From: UBA1161 sp002311745
Lineage (GTDB): Bacteria > Planctomycetota > Phycisphaerae > Tepidisphaerales > Tepidisphaeraceae
NCBI GenBank assembly: GCA_050018415.1
Contig: JBEKAB010000019.1
Coordinates: forward strand, 5,373-69,372
Length of the DNA: 64,000 bases
Direction: 5' to 3'
The translations under genes and the position numbers were made by a program. Below, in pieces: positions 43,145 to 51,192 of this stretch. The stretch's first letter is position 1. Each line of letters begins with the position of its first letter. The notes under the pieces are model-generated. The model saw only the letters and a list, made by a program, of their open reading frames with translations, ran no database searches and was not told where the DNA came from.

Positions 43145-44275
43145 ATGAGTGCCGCAACCGTGCCGGTCGACGTGAGCGATCCGATCAACGCGCGCATTCT
43201 ATCGGTTTCTGAGGACCGCATCGTCGGGTTCGTGCGCGATCCGATCGGGCAGATCGCTTCGCGCAGCGGCGTGGACGGCGACACGGTGATGCAGCGCATC
43301 GCGGCGATGATGCGTTCCGGCACCATCCGCCGCGTGCGGCAAACGCTTTTGGCCACCAACCTGGCGCAGGGCGCTTTGGTGGCGTGGCGGGTCGATCCGG
43401 CGGATCTGCAATCTGCGTTCGATTGGATGTTCCACAACGACCCGTTTACGGGGCACGTGGTGATCCGCAGCACTGACGGCGCCACCGCCGGCAGCAAGTA
43501 CCGGCTGTGGACGACGCTGAAGGTTCCGCAGGGATATTCCCTGGCCAAGCACTGCCGGCTCTTGTGTCAGCGCAGCGGCGCCAAGGACTTCAAGCTGATG
43601 CCGGCCAAGCGCTTGTTCGCCCTGGGCGTGGGGCACGTGCGGCGCCGCGGCATGGAACCGGGCGACAAGTCGGACCAGTTGGCCGAGGCGACCGAGCCGG
43701 CGATCGCGCAGCTCAACGACCTGGAGTGGCGCGTGCTGATGCCCCTGAAACGTGAATTTGAGCCGCAGGAGATTTCGCGGGATGTGTGGTCGAGTCGAGC
43801 GGCGGAGGCGGGCGTGTCGCTGGAGCAGTTTTGCCGCGTGGCGGAGGAGTTGAATCGCCGCGGCGTGATCGGGCGATTCTCCACGTTTTTGGAACACGTC
43901 AAGCCCCTGGCCGATGGCCAGCGCGTCACGAAATTCAATGCCCTGTTTCACTGGGCGGTGCCCAGCGGCCGCGAGATCGAAGCGGGAAGGCAGATCGGCC
44001 GCTTCCACATCCTCACCCACGCCTACTGGCGCGAGGGCGGGGAGGAGTTCAATCACGTCAACATCATGGCCGTCGCTCACGGCGCCGAAAAAGAGGTTGT
44101 CCTGGCCCACAAGCAAGCGATCGACCAGCACCTTGGCGAAGTGGGCATTCCGGTCAGCTACACCAACGTATTTTGGGGCGGGCGAAGCGAGATCAAGCCC
44201 AGTGAGATTTCGCCAATGGAGTACCAACGCTGGTGCTGCGCTCAGAGCCTGACCGAGCAATCGATGCGCGAATAA
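43145..44275 (+). CDS. Double siroheme-decarboxylase-like (AhbA/AhbB, Lrp-fold) protein
   Basis: 376 aa with GGGAG before the ATG. The first half has a winged helix (IGQIASRSGVDGDTVMQRIA, GTIRRVRQTLLATN) and an Lrp-like alpha/beta part ending YRLWTTLKVPQGYSLAKHC. This matches the layout of AhbA/AhbB and NirD/NirL (IRR after the HTH, then LWFTL). The second half repeats it: LNDLEWRVLMPLKREFEPQE, then ELNRRGVIGRFSTFLEHV and FNALFHWAVP, TILTHAYWR-like HILTHAYWREGGEEFNHVN. Two such domains in one chain could form the AB heterodimer as a single protein, making didecarboxysiroheme. A DNA-binding or other role is possible. No other heme genes are nearby. Confidence 0.7.
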   Translation: MSAATVPVDVSDPINARILSVSEDRIVGFVRDPIGQIASRSGVDGDTVMQRIAAMMRSGTIRRVRQTLLATNLAQGALVAWRVDPADLQSAFDWMFHNDPFTGHVVIRSTDGATAGSKYRLWTTLKVPQGYSLAKHCRLLCQRSGAKDFKLMPAKRLFALGVGHVRRRGMEPGDKSDQLAEATEPAIAQLNDLEWRVLMPLKREFEPQEISRDVWSSRAAEAGVSLEQFCRVAEELNRRGVIGRFSTFLEHVKPLADGQRVTKFNALFHWAVPSGREIEAGRQIGRFHILTHAYWREGGEEFNHVNIMAVAHGAEKEVVLAHKQAIDQHLGEVGIPVSYTNVFWGGRSEIKPSEISPMEYQRWCCAQSLTEQSMRE

Positions 44276-44297
44276 TTGGCAGCTTTGGGGAGCAACG

Positions 44298-44348
44298 ATG
44301 CCCTACGTATACAAGCACCGCCGGCATGCGCCATTCGATCATCCATAG
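44298..44348 (+). CDS. Very small ORF (MPYVYKHRRHAPFDHP)
   Basis: 16 codons with GGGGAG 6-7 nt before the ATG, a better site than many real genes here have. The peptide is basic and starts MPYVYKHRR. It could be a small protein, a leader, or the 5' remnant of a lost gene. No homology is known to me. Confidence 0.25.
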   Translation: MPYVYKHRRHAPFDHP

Positions 44349-44370
44349 GCTTGAAAGTCGCGCTCCCTTT

Positions 44371-44446
44371 CTTCTTCGCGTCCTTCGCGCCTTCGCGGTT
44401 TAACTAAAGTTCGGTTTACCGCGAAGGCGCGAAGGTCGCGAAGAAA
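44371..44446. repeat. Long inverted repeat of CGCGAAGG units
   Basis: The left arm 44371-44399 (ending CGCGCCTTCGCGGT) pairs with the right arm 44418-44446 (starting ACCGCGAAGGCGCG) over 29 positions with two mismatches and an 18-nt loop. It lies between the AhbA/B-like gene and modA. It has no T-tract. Confidence 0.9.
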
Positions 44447-44545
44447 TGCATGGAAACCTCCGTGGCAGCAGCGGGGCCGATCCGTAAGGGACCGATTTGA
44501 GCCGGGCGATCAAACAGGGCGCCAAAGTTCAGCCTTGACCGGCCG

Positions 44546-45358
44546 ATGGGCGGGGCTGATATTCTTGCCGTGCGACTTCTCAAAACCGTGGCGTTCGCGG
44601 CGGTGCTTGTCCTGGCGGCTTGGGCTCGCGCCGAAACCATCACGGTGTCGGCCGCCATCAGCCTCAAGGAGGTTCTGGCGGACATCGCGCAGCCGTACCA
44701 AGCGGAAACGGGCGAGATGGTGGAGTTCAACCTGGGCGCCTCGGGCACGCTGGCGGCCCAGATTTATCAAGGGGCGCCGGTCGATCTGTTCATCTCGGCC
44801 GGTCCGTCGCAGGTGGATGAGTTGGTTGGGGCCGGCCTGGCCGATGGCGGCACGCGCACGGCCATCGCGGGCAATCGCCTGGTGCTCATCGTGCCCAAAT
44901 CGGATGCCAATCCGCCCAAAAGTTTCCAGGACCTGACCGACAGCCGGTTTGTTCACGTTGCCATTGGCGATCCGAAAATCGTACCGGCCGGGCAGTACGC
45001 GATGCAAACCCTGCGGTCGCTGCGGTTGGATCAGGTACTGGCGTCGCGTCTGGTCATGGGCCAGAACGTGAGGCAGGTGCTGCTGTACGTTTCGCGGGCC
45101 GAGGCGGAGGCCGGCGTGGTGTACGCGACGGATGCCGCCGCGGCGGCCGATGCTGTCAAAATCGCCGCCGTCGCCGATGAAGCGACGCACGATCCGATCC
45201 TTTACCCGGCGGTCATCATCAAGAGCGGAAAAACTGCCGCCGCGGCCAAGTTCCTGCAATATCTCAAGAGTGAAAAGGCCCAGGCGATATTTGCCGCGCA
45301 CGGGTTTACCGCCCCCGCGGCGGCACCGGCGGCGGCCACGCAAAAAAGCGGCGGATGA
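44546..45358 (+). CDS. modA: Molybdate-binding protein ModA
   Basis: 270 aa from the ATG at 44546. A GTG at 44570 (VRLLKTVAFAAVLVLAAWAR) would give a cleaner signal peptide and is a real alternative. The mature protein has the ModA pattern: VSAAISLKEVLADIAQPYQ, FNLGASGTLAAQIYQGAPVD, LFISAG, NRLVLIVP, IGDPKIVPAGQYA and GVVYATDA. It captures molybdate or tungstate in the periplasm for the ABC permease encoded 30 bp downstream. It ends with an Ala-rich tail. Confidence 0.93.
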   Translation: MGGADILAVRLLKTVAFAAVLVLAAWARAETITVSAAISLKEVLADIAQPYQAETGEMVEFNLGASGTLAAQIYQGAPVDLFISAGPSQVDELVGAGLADGGTRTAIAGNRLVLIVPKSDANPPKSFQDLTDSRFVHVAIGDPKIVPAGQYAMQTLRSLRLDQVLASRLVMGQNVRQVLLYVSRAEAEAGVVYATDAAAAADAVKIAAVADEATHDPILYPAVIIKSGKTAAAAKFLQYLKSEKAQAIFAAHGFTAPAAAPAAATQKSGG

Positions 45359-45388
45359 GCGGGCCATCGCATCGGCCCAAAAGCATCT

Positions 45389-46036
45389 ATGAGCCCCCTA
45401 CCGCATGCCCTGCTTCAGTCGCTGCGAATCGCACTGGTGGCGACGGCGGGCGTGGTGCTGATCGGCATCCCGATCGCCTATCTCCTGGCTCGCCGGCAAT
45501 TTACGGGCAAAGCGGTGGTGGAAACACTTCTGACCCTGCCGCTGGTCCTGCCCCCCACCGTGGTCGGCTATTTCCTGCTGATTCTCCTGGGGCATCACGG
45601 GCTGCTCAGCCGGCCGTTGCAGTTCAGTATTCTCTGGCGATGGTACGGCGGAGCCGTCGCCGCCGCCGTGGTGGCGTTCCCCCTGCTTCTGCTGCCGGCA
45701 CGGGCGGCGTTCGCCAGCGTCGACCGGGATTTGGAGGAAGTCTCCCGCCTCATGGGCGCCAACCGCTTGCAAGTTTTCTGGCACATCAGCCTGCCCTTGG
45801 CGTTTCCCGGAATCGCCAGCGGGATTCTTCTGGCTTTTGCCCGGGCCCTGGGCGAGTTTGGAGCCACGGTCATGGTGCTGGGAATTCAGGACCGCACCAA
45901 TACCCTGCCGATTTTCGTCTACGAGCAATTCGAGCAGATCAGCCCGGTCGGCCTGGTGCCGGCGGTGCTGCTTCTGTTCGCCGTCACGCTGGGCATCATC
46001 ATCCTTTATAACCGCCTGCCCGCCGGCCGGAATTAG
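45389..46036 (+). CDS. modB: Molybdate ABC permease ModB
   Basis: 215 aa, slightly short but complete. About five transmembrane segments are seen (IALVATAGVVLIGIPIAYLL; LPLVLPPTVVGYFLLILL; AAAVVAFPLLLLPARAA; ASGILLAFARALGEFGATVM; LVPAVLLLFAVTLGIIILYN). The EAA-type cytoplasmic loop is EEVSRLMGANRLQVFWHISL, ending in LPLAFPGI. It forms the channel for molybdate with ModA. No modC ATPase gene follows; the next gene is DUF488. The ATPase must be elsewhere or shared. Confidence 0.93.
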   Translation: MSPLPHALLQSLRIALVATAGVVLIGIPIAYLLARRQFTGKAVVETLLTLPLVLPPTVVGYFLLILLGHHGLLSRPLQFSILWRWYGGAVAAAVVAFPLLLLPARAAFASVDRDLEEVSRLMGANRLQVFWHISLPLAFPGIASGILLAFARALGEFGATVMVLGIQDRTNTLPIFVYEQFEQISPVGLVPAVLLLFAVTLGIIILYNRLPAGRN

Positions 46037-46181
46037 TGCTGTCCACGTCCGAATATCCGCGGCGGACCCGCCGCGTTGTTTCTTAACCCAAAAATTTCCG
46101 CTCGTGTACAACTTCACAATGTTTTGAACGTCTTATTAGTAGCTGCATGCGAATCTGCGGCGTTTCGCCAGCGATGGAGCG

Positions 46182-46556
46182 GTGGCCGTGATCAAGATCA
46201 AGCACTTTCTGGAAGCGGTGGAGGAGGACGACGGTCGGCGGATTTGGGTCGAGCCGTTCCCTTTGACGCTGGATCTTCGCCAATGGTGCCGGGTGGATCA
46301 CGTCCTGTGCCACGTCGCCCCGCCGCGCGGTTTGTGGGATTGGTTCCAGGAGCATCCGCAGGGCTACGACTATTTCCGCGCCCGCTACCACGAGTGGCTG
46401 GGCCGCGGCCCGTACAAACCGGCGCTGCAGCAGTTGGCCGGCGCCGCCATCCGCGAGAACATCACCCTGCTGCATCAATCGGATAACCCGGATCACAACT
46501 CCGCCGTGGCGCTGCACGAATATCTGAGCGAACTGCAAGCCTATTGCGCCGAGTAA
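46182..46556 (+). CDS. DUF488-family protein
   Basis: 124 aa from a GTG at 46182, with GGAG 4 nt upstream; a GTG at 46188 is a better-spaced alternative. The layout fits DUF488: an opening strand (VIKIKHFLEA), RRIWVEPFPLTLDLRQWCRV, then DWFQEHPQGYDYFRARYHEW and a C-terminal region with HNSAVALHEYL. The usual Cys and Ser/Asp features of the family are only partly kept. Members are small cytoplasmic proteins of unclear activity, sometimes linked to nucleic acid modification. It sits between modB and a helicase gene. Confidence 0.7.
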   Translation: MAVIKIKHFLEAVEEDDGRRIWVEPFPLTLDLRQWCRVDHVLCHVAPPRGLWDWFQEHPQGYDYFRARYHEWLGRGPYKPALQQLAGAAIRENITLLHQSDNPDHNSAVALHEYLSELQAYCAE

Positions 46557-46577
46557 ACGTTTGCACCAGGTTTCTAT

Positions 46578-46621
46578 ACCAGAGGCCGGCCGACCAGGCG
46601 TTTTTGTCGCCGGCCTCTGGT
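46578..46621. terminator. 13-bp stem after the DUF488 gene
   Basis: ACCAGAGGCCGGC (46578-46590) pairs perfectly with GCCGGCCTCTGGT (46609-46621). The 18-nt loop holds a TTTTT. It starts 22 nt after the stop codon and is a plausible terminator, although no T-tract follows the stem. Confidence 0.55.
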
Positions 46622-46652
46622 CATCGGGCTTCCGCCTCCTATATTTGAATGC

Positions 46653-48857
46653 GTGAGCGCCGCCGGCCACAACACCGAGGACCTGTTGCGGGACCTGACC
46701 GAGCCGCAGCGCCGCGCCGTCACCCACGGCGAGGGGCCGCTGCTCATCATCGCGGCGGCCGGCAGCGGCAAGACCCGCGTCATCACACGCCGCGTGGCGT
46801 ACCTGCTGAGCATCGGCGTGCCGCCAGAGTCCATCCTGGCGATCACCTTCACCAACAAAGCCGCCGGGGAAATGAAACAGCGCATCTCGGCGATCAGCCC
46901 ACAGCCGCTGCGCGATTGGGGCAGGCTCGATCAACCTTGGCCGATCATCTGCACGTTCCACTCCCTCTGTCTGCGCATCCTGCGGCATTACGTCGAGCGT
47001 ATCGGCCTGCCGACCCATTTCACTGTCTACGATACGGCGGATCAGACGCGGCTGATCAAGGAGGCGATCAAATCACTGGAGCTGTCGGCGACGCATTTCA
47101 CGCCGGCCACCGTCCACGGCACCATCAGCAACGCCAAGAACCGCCTGATCGACGCCGCCGCCTACGCCCAGCAGGCCCATGATTTCTACGGCCGCATCGT
47201 CGCCAAGGTCTTCACCAAGTATCAGCAGCTTCTTCAGGCCAACCAGGCGTTGGATTTTGACGACCTGCTGCTGCGGGCCACGCAGGCGCTGCGCGATCAT
47301 CCGCCGATATTGCAGGAACTGCAGGAGCGCTTCGCCTACATCCTGATCGACGAGTACCAGGACACCAATCACGCCCAATACGTTTTGGCCCACGCCCTGG
47401 CCCTGCGGCACCGCAACCTCTGCGTCGTCGGCGATCCGGATCAATCCATCTACGCCTGGCGCGGCGCGGACGTTGGCAACATCCTGGATTTCGAGAAGGA
47501 TTATCCCGATGCCACCGTCATCCGCCTAGAACAAAATTACCGCTCGACCAAAATCATCCTGGCCATCGCGGACAAGCTGATCTCCCACAACCAGCGCCGC
47601 AAGGACAAGCGCCTGTGGACCCAAAACGCCGTCGGCCAGAAAGCCAAGGTGCTGCTGTGCCAGGACGAGCGCGATGAGGCGCGGGCGGTCACGGCCGAAT
47701 TCCAGGAGCTGGCGCGCCTGGGCGTGCCCTGGAGCAAGATGGCGGTCTTTTACCGCCTCAACGCCCTGTCGCGCGTGATGGAGGACGCCCTGCGGCGGGC
47801 CGGTGTGCCCTACCAGATCGCCCGCGGCGTGGAGTTCTACAACCGCAAGGAAATCAAGGACGTTTTGGCTTACCTGCGCGTGGTCGCCAACCCGGCCGAT
47901 GAAGTCAGCCTGGCCCGCATCCTCAACGTGCCGACGCGCGGCATCGGCAACACCAGCGTCAAGCTGCTCCAGGCAGATGCCGTCGGCCGCGGAATTCCTC
48001 TTTGGGAAGCGCTGCGGCAAGCCGGCGCCGTCGAAGGCCTATCCACCCGCGCCCAGCACGCGATCGGGCAATTCGTGCGGCTGATCGAATCCACCCGCGC
48101 CTCAGGCCCGCCGGCCGCCGGCAAAGGACCCGTCCAGAGCATCATGGAGCACGTCATCCGCGCCAGCGGATTGGAACAGATGCTCAGAAAAGAGGACCCC
48201 GACGCCGAGAACGAGCTGGCCAACGTCAACGAACTGATCTCCGCCGCGGCCGAATACGACCGCGAACACCCGCAGCCCGCGCTGGAGGATTACCTCACGG
48301 CCGTCAGCCTGGTCAGCGATGCCGATCATCTGCAAGGCGCCGGTGGATCGGTCACGCTGATGACGCTGCACACGGCCAAGGGCTTGGAATTTCCGGTGGT
48401 GGCCATCATCGGCCTGGAAGAAGGGTGTCTGCCGCACGCGCGGGCCCAGGAAGATCCCGACGAGCTGGAAGAAGAGCGGCGGCTATGCTTCGTGGGGATC
48501 ACGCGGGCACAGGAGCGGCTGATCTTGTCCAAGGCCGCCTACCGCAACATCCGCGGCATCAACCAGCGCACGGCCACGAGCCAATTTTTGGCGCAGATGC
48601 CACACGAGCTGCTGGAGATCGTCGATCGCGCCGCCGAGCCGCGCTGGCCCGGCCAAGCGCCTTGGTCTGTGACACCGCCGAGCGAGCCGCCGGAGCTGGG
48701 CTTTCGCATCGGGCAGCGCGTGCGGCATCCGGCGTTTGGCCTTGGCCGGATCGTCGATCTATCCAATTCCATGTCCAGCGCCCGGGCGGTGGTGGAATTC
48801 GAGCGAGCCGGCCGCAAAACCCTGGTCCTGGAACACGCCAAGCTCACGCCCGCCTAG
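46653..48857 (+). CDS. pcrA: UvrD/PcrA-family DNA helicase
   Basis: 734 aa from a GTG at 46653, a normal length. All superfamily 1A motifs are present: AAAGSGKTRVI, ILIDEYQDTN, GDPDQSIYAWRGA, QNYRS, MTLHTAKGLEF and VGITRAQERL. The C-terminus (IGQRVRHPAFGLGRIVDLSN, VVEFERAGRKTLV) is the Tudor-like module that in PcrA contacts RNA polymerase. It unwinds DNA in repair and displaces proteins from DNA. It lies at the edge of a gene-poor region of about 1.2 kb. Confidence 0.95.
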   Translation: MSAAGHNTEDLLRDLTEPQRRAVTHGEGPLLIIAAAGSGKTRVITRRVAYLLSIGVPPESILAITFTNKAAGEMKQRISAISPQPLRDWGRLDQPWPIICTFHSLCLRILRHYVERIGLPTHFTVYDTADQTRLIKEAIKSLELSATHFTPATVHGTISNAKNRLIDAAAYAQQAHDFYGRIVAKVFTKYQQLLQANQALDFDDLLLRATQALRDHPPILQELQERFAYILIDEYQDTNHAQYVLAHALALRHRNLCVVGDPDQSIYAWRGADVGNILDFEKDYPDATVIRLEQNYRSTKIILAIADKLISHNQRRKDKRLWTQNAVGQKAKVLLCQDERDEARAVTAEFQELARLGVPWSKMAVFYRLNALSRVMEDALRRAGVPYQIARGVEFYNRKEIKDVLAYLRVVANPADEVSLARILNVPTRGIGNTSVKLLQADAVGRGIPLWEALRQAGAVEGLSTRAQHAIGQFVRLIESTRASGPPAAGKGPVQSIMEHVIRASGLEQMLRKEDPDAENELANVNELISAAAEYDREHPQPALEDYLTAVSLVSDADHLQGAGGSVTLMTLHTAKGLEFPVVAIIGLEEGCLPHARAQEDPDELEEERRLCFVGITRAQERLILSKAAYRNIRGINQRTATSQFLAQMPHELLEIVDRAAEPRWPGQAPWSVTPPSEPPELGFRIGQRVRHPAFGLGRIVDLSNSMSSARAVVEFERAGRKTLVLEHAKLTPA

Positions 48858-49179
48858 CAGCCCCTGGCAAGAGTCGCACGGTTGTTGCTTGCGTCCTCGC
48901 CCCCGGCCCTTCGTTGTCGAGACTTGCTCGTATTTGAGCCAATGCTCCTTCGTCTCGCCGCCTCGGTCCGGGGGCGATACCGCGGCGTACCGACGCGCGG
49001 GACTCTTGCCACGGGCTGCTGGCTTCCGCGCCAATCGCCGGTGATTCTGGATCAGCACATCGAAATGGCAACATATCCCGCGTCGATTCCGCCCTCCGCG
49101 CTGTGTGACTGCGCTCACCGACGCGAACTTCGCGGCACCAGAAATCGTAGAAATATACGTTACAATCCTCCTTCCCTGG

Positions 49180-49218
49180 GTGGCGTGGAGAACCGAGAGG
49201 TCCACGCCACCTTTTTTA
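49180..49218 (+). terminator. Intrinsic terminator with a TACAAT box upstream
   Basis: GGTGGCGTGGA (49180-49190) pairs perfectly with TCCACGCCACC (49202-49212), followed by six T. It is the best classical terminator in the window. A TACAAT (49162-49167) sits just upstream, so a very short RNA or the end of a longer unseen transcript is possible. It is more than 300 bp after pcrA. Confidence 0.8.
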
Positions 49219-49551
49219 TGCGATGATCTTCGCGCATCACCGGACCAACTTGATCGACAAACCGTAAATCCTGATCGCGCAAATGCGTGCGCATGGCTCT
49301 TGAGCTGACCAGTTGCGCGATGACACATCGTTAGTTCAAGCTGCATCGCTGGCTGCTGCCACGCGTTGCGCTGCGAAACGATGGCATTTTTGCCAAATTT
49401 TTTTCCCCGGGCGCTCGGACCGAACTGGAAGTGAGATTGGCGAAGCGGTTTTTGGCGCAATATCGCGGATTTGAGTTGTAACTCCTGTGGCGAGCGTCCC
49501 CAAAATGGGCCGAAAACGCGTAAGCTGTTGTCTTCATTTCAGTTACGTTCC

Positions 49552-49577
49552 AAAAAGGGGTCCTGACCCCCCTTTTT
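49552..49577. repeat. REP-like hairpin with A-run and T-run (GGGGTCCTGACCCC)
   Basis: Five A, four G, TCCTGA, six C and five T form a hairpin with a loop of about six bases. The A- and T-tracts make it a possible terminator in either direction, and it resembles the short hairpins that accompany tyrosine transposases of the type encoded at 56706-57374. Confidence 0.6.
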
Positions 49578-49702
49578 ATTCACATAAATGTCTTGATAGC
49601 AAGAGATTGTGCGCTAGCGAGAGCGCGACAAACCAGCCGATGCTAGCGTAAGCGATTGGCTGGATTTGGGTTACGAGACAAATTTCGGAAACCTTCACCC
49701 AT

Positions 49703-49760
49703 CGCTGCGCGAGAGAGTTGAGAGTAGAAAGTAGAAAGGAGAGATGTCAGTCGATCAGTG
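49703..49760. repeat. Left direct-repeat block (CGCTGCGCGAGA and CAGTCGATCAGT)
   Basis: The words CGCTGCGCGAGA (49703-49714) and CAGTCGATCAGTG (49748-49760) recur in the same order after the operon at 53140-53203. Between them is a GAGAGTAGAAAGTAGAAAGG low-complexity stretch. Confidence 0.75.
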
Positions 49761-50085
49761 GTGCGACGGCAAGAGCGAAGCGGATTTTCGGCGACACGCC
49801 GACCCTGAACCGTCCAACAGAAGCCCCGCTTTAACGACTACCGTCGAACAAAAGGCTCCGCCGCTATGGGAATAATGCGGCTCAAAAGCAGCTTGCGCCA
49901 ATGGGCAAATAGCCAAGAGTGACCCCCCTTGCGGGTTCTTGGCTCATTCGGGCGCGACGGATCGCCACGTCCACAACCTCTTTAGCATCTGGAACGAAGC
50001 GGTGAGGGCCGCCCGCCTTGCACGGTATCAGCATCAGCAGGAACTGGAGCTCTCGCTCTGCCCGGTGTAACCTCAAACAATTCTC

Positions 50086-51192
50086 ATGGGGCCGAAGGGA
50101 ACACTTCGAGCAATCCAAGCGACCGAGCGCAGGCTTCAGCGCGAGGCACAAAGACGCCAGCGCGAGCTGGCGCGTCTCGAAAAAGAAAAGGCAAAGCTAT
50201 CGGCCATTGAACAGGCTCACCTCGAAGTCGAGACCTACGAAAACCAATTGGAAGTACTACTGTCAGTGCACAAGGAACCGTGTGAACAATGGGATTGGGA
50301 AGGCCTGGCCAGTGCTTTGCCCCCTCCCAGTCCTAAGAACTATTCCCACCGCGAGCTACGGGCGAGGCAATTTGCGCTCGTGGCATATCCCAACGCGCAG
50401 GAAGCCTCCAAGTTGGCGATCGAACAAGCTCGGGCAGTCGATGAGCGGTATTTTGAGGAAGCGAGAACATTTCATACCAGCGAAACAGCCGCAATGGAAA
50501 AGATGCGGGAATTGGCCCTGAGGGTTCTTTATGGCGAACACATGGCCTTTATCGAGGCATTTGCTGAATTCAACCCAGTTGCAGAAATCTCCAGCGTTGG
50601 CTCGCTCAAGCAATTCGCGGTCGAAAGCAAAGATCTCATCGAATGCGTGTTCAAGGTAAACGCCAATGAAGTGATTCCTTCACAAATTAAGACCCTTACC
50701 GCCAATGGCAAGGTGTCTATCAAGCCTATGCCAAGGGCCCAGTTCCATGAAATCTACCAAGATTATGTGTGTGCTTGTGTTATTCGGATGGCGCGCGAGG
50801 TCTTTGCCATGTTGCCCGTGATGACAATTTTGGTCACAGCTCTGGCAGATGTACTTGATGCCGAAACGGGGCAGTATTCGGAGCGACCGGTGCTGTCAGT
50901 CGCCATGCCCCGTACAACTGTGGCTAATCTGGATTTGGATAACCTGAGTGCTGCAAACGCGATTGAGGGCTTTGTACACCGCGGCAACTTCAAAGTTTCG
51001 CGCAAAGCCGGAGCCTTTCAGCCCATAGCTCCTTTAACGCCTGCCGATTTGCGCCAGACCGCAATGAAAGAGATGGATATCTCCGAGTTTCATGCCAGCA
51101 TTCGCGGTTTGCGCGATGCGATGAGAACCGAAACCGCTAGGGCGAGCGCGCCTGCCGATACGTCGGCAATTCACCTCGGAATCCTGCCATGA
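50086..51192 (+). CDS. Unknown protein, first gene of the DUF4041/T5orf172 operon
   Basis: 368 aa. The N-terminal 70 residues are a highly charged coiled coil (RRLQREAQRRQRELARLEKE). The centre is a helical globular region (YSHRELRARQFALVAYPNAQ, ARVLYGEHMAFIEAFAEFNP-like). The C-terminal part has a hydrophobic strand-rich core (VIRMAREVFAMLPVMTILVT, GQYSERPVLSVAMP) and DISEFHASIRGLR near the end. I do not recognise a known domain. There is no signal peptide or membrane segment. The start is the only ATG before the homologous-looking region; no good ribosome binding site is seen. It overlaps the next gene by 4 nt, so the two are made together. Codons are clearly more AT-rich than in neighbours. 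Confidence 0.8.
   Translation: MGPKGTLRAIQATERRLQREAQRRQRELARLEKEKAKLSAIEQAHLEVETYENQLEVLLSVHKEPCEQWDWEGLASALPPPSPKNYSHRELRARQFALVAYPNAQEASKLAIEQARAVDERYFEEARTFHTSETAAMEKMRELALRVLYGEHMAFIEAFAEFNPVAEISSVGSLKQFAVESKDLIECVFKVNANEVIPSQIKTLTANGKVSIKPMPRAQFHEIYQDYVCACVIRMAREVFAMLPVMTILVTALADVLDAETGQYSERPVLSVAMPRTTVANLDLDNLSAANAIEGFVHRGNFKVSRKAGAFQPIAPLTPADLRQTAMKEMDISEFHASIRGLRDAMRTETARASAPADTSAIHLGILP

Larger units (their letters stand above)
48858..50085. other. Gene-poor accessory zone between pcrA and the DUF4041 operon
   Basis: About 1.2 kb with no supported gene. It contains an intrinsic terminator (49180-49218), a G/C-run hairpin with A- and T-tracts (49552-49577), a hairpin CCAGCCGAT / ATTGGCTGG near 49633-49660 inside a run of GCTAGCG words, and the left copies of the direct repeats that recur after the operon. 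From about 49836 an open frame in phase with the gene at 50086 runs to a TAA at 50068, but it has no start codon. Confidence 0.6.

Noticed and set aside
48882..49226. Possible 114-aa gene after pcrA
   Set aside because: The frame runs through the intrinsic terminator at 49180-49218 and has no start signal.
49882..50151. Minus-strand 89-codon frame overlapping the start of the DUF4041 operon
   Set aside because: It overlaps the better supported + strand gene and has no ribosome binding site or motif.
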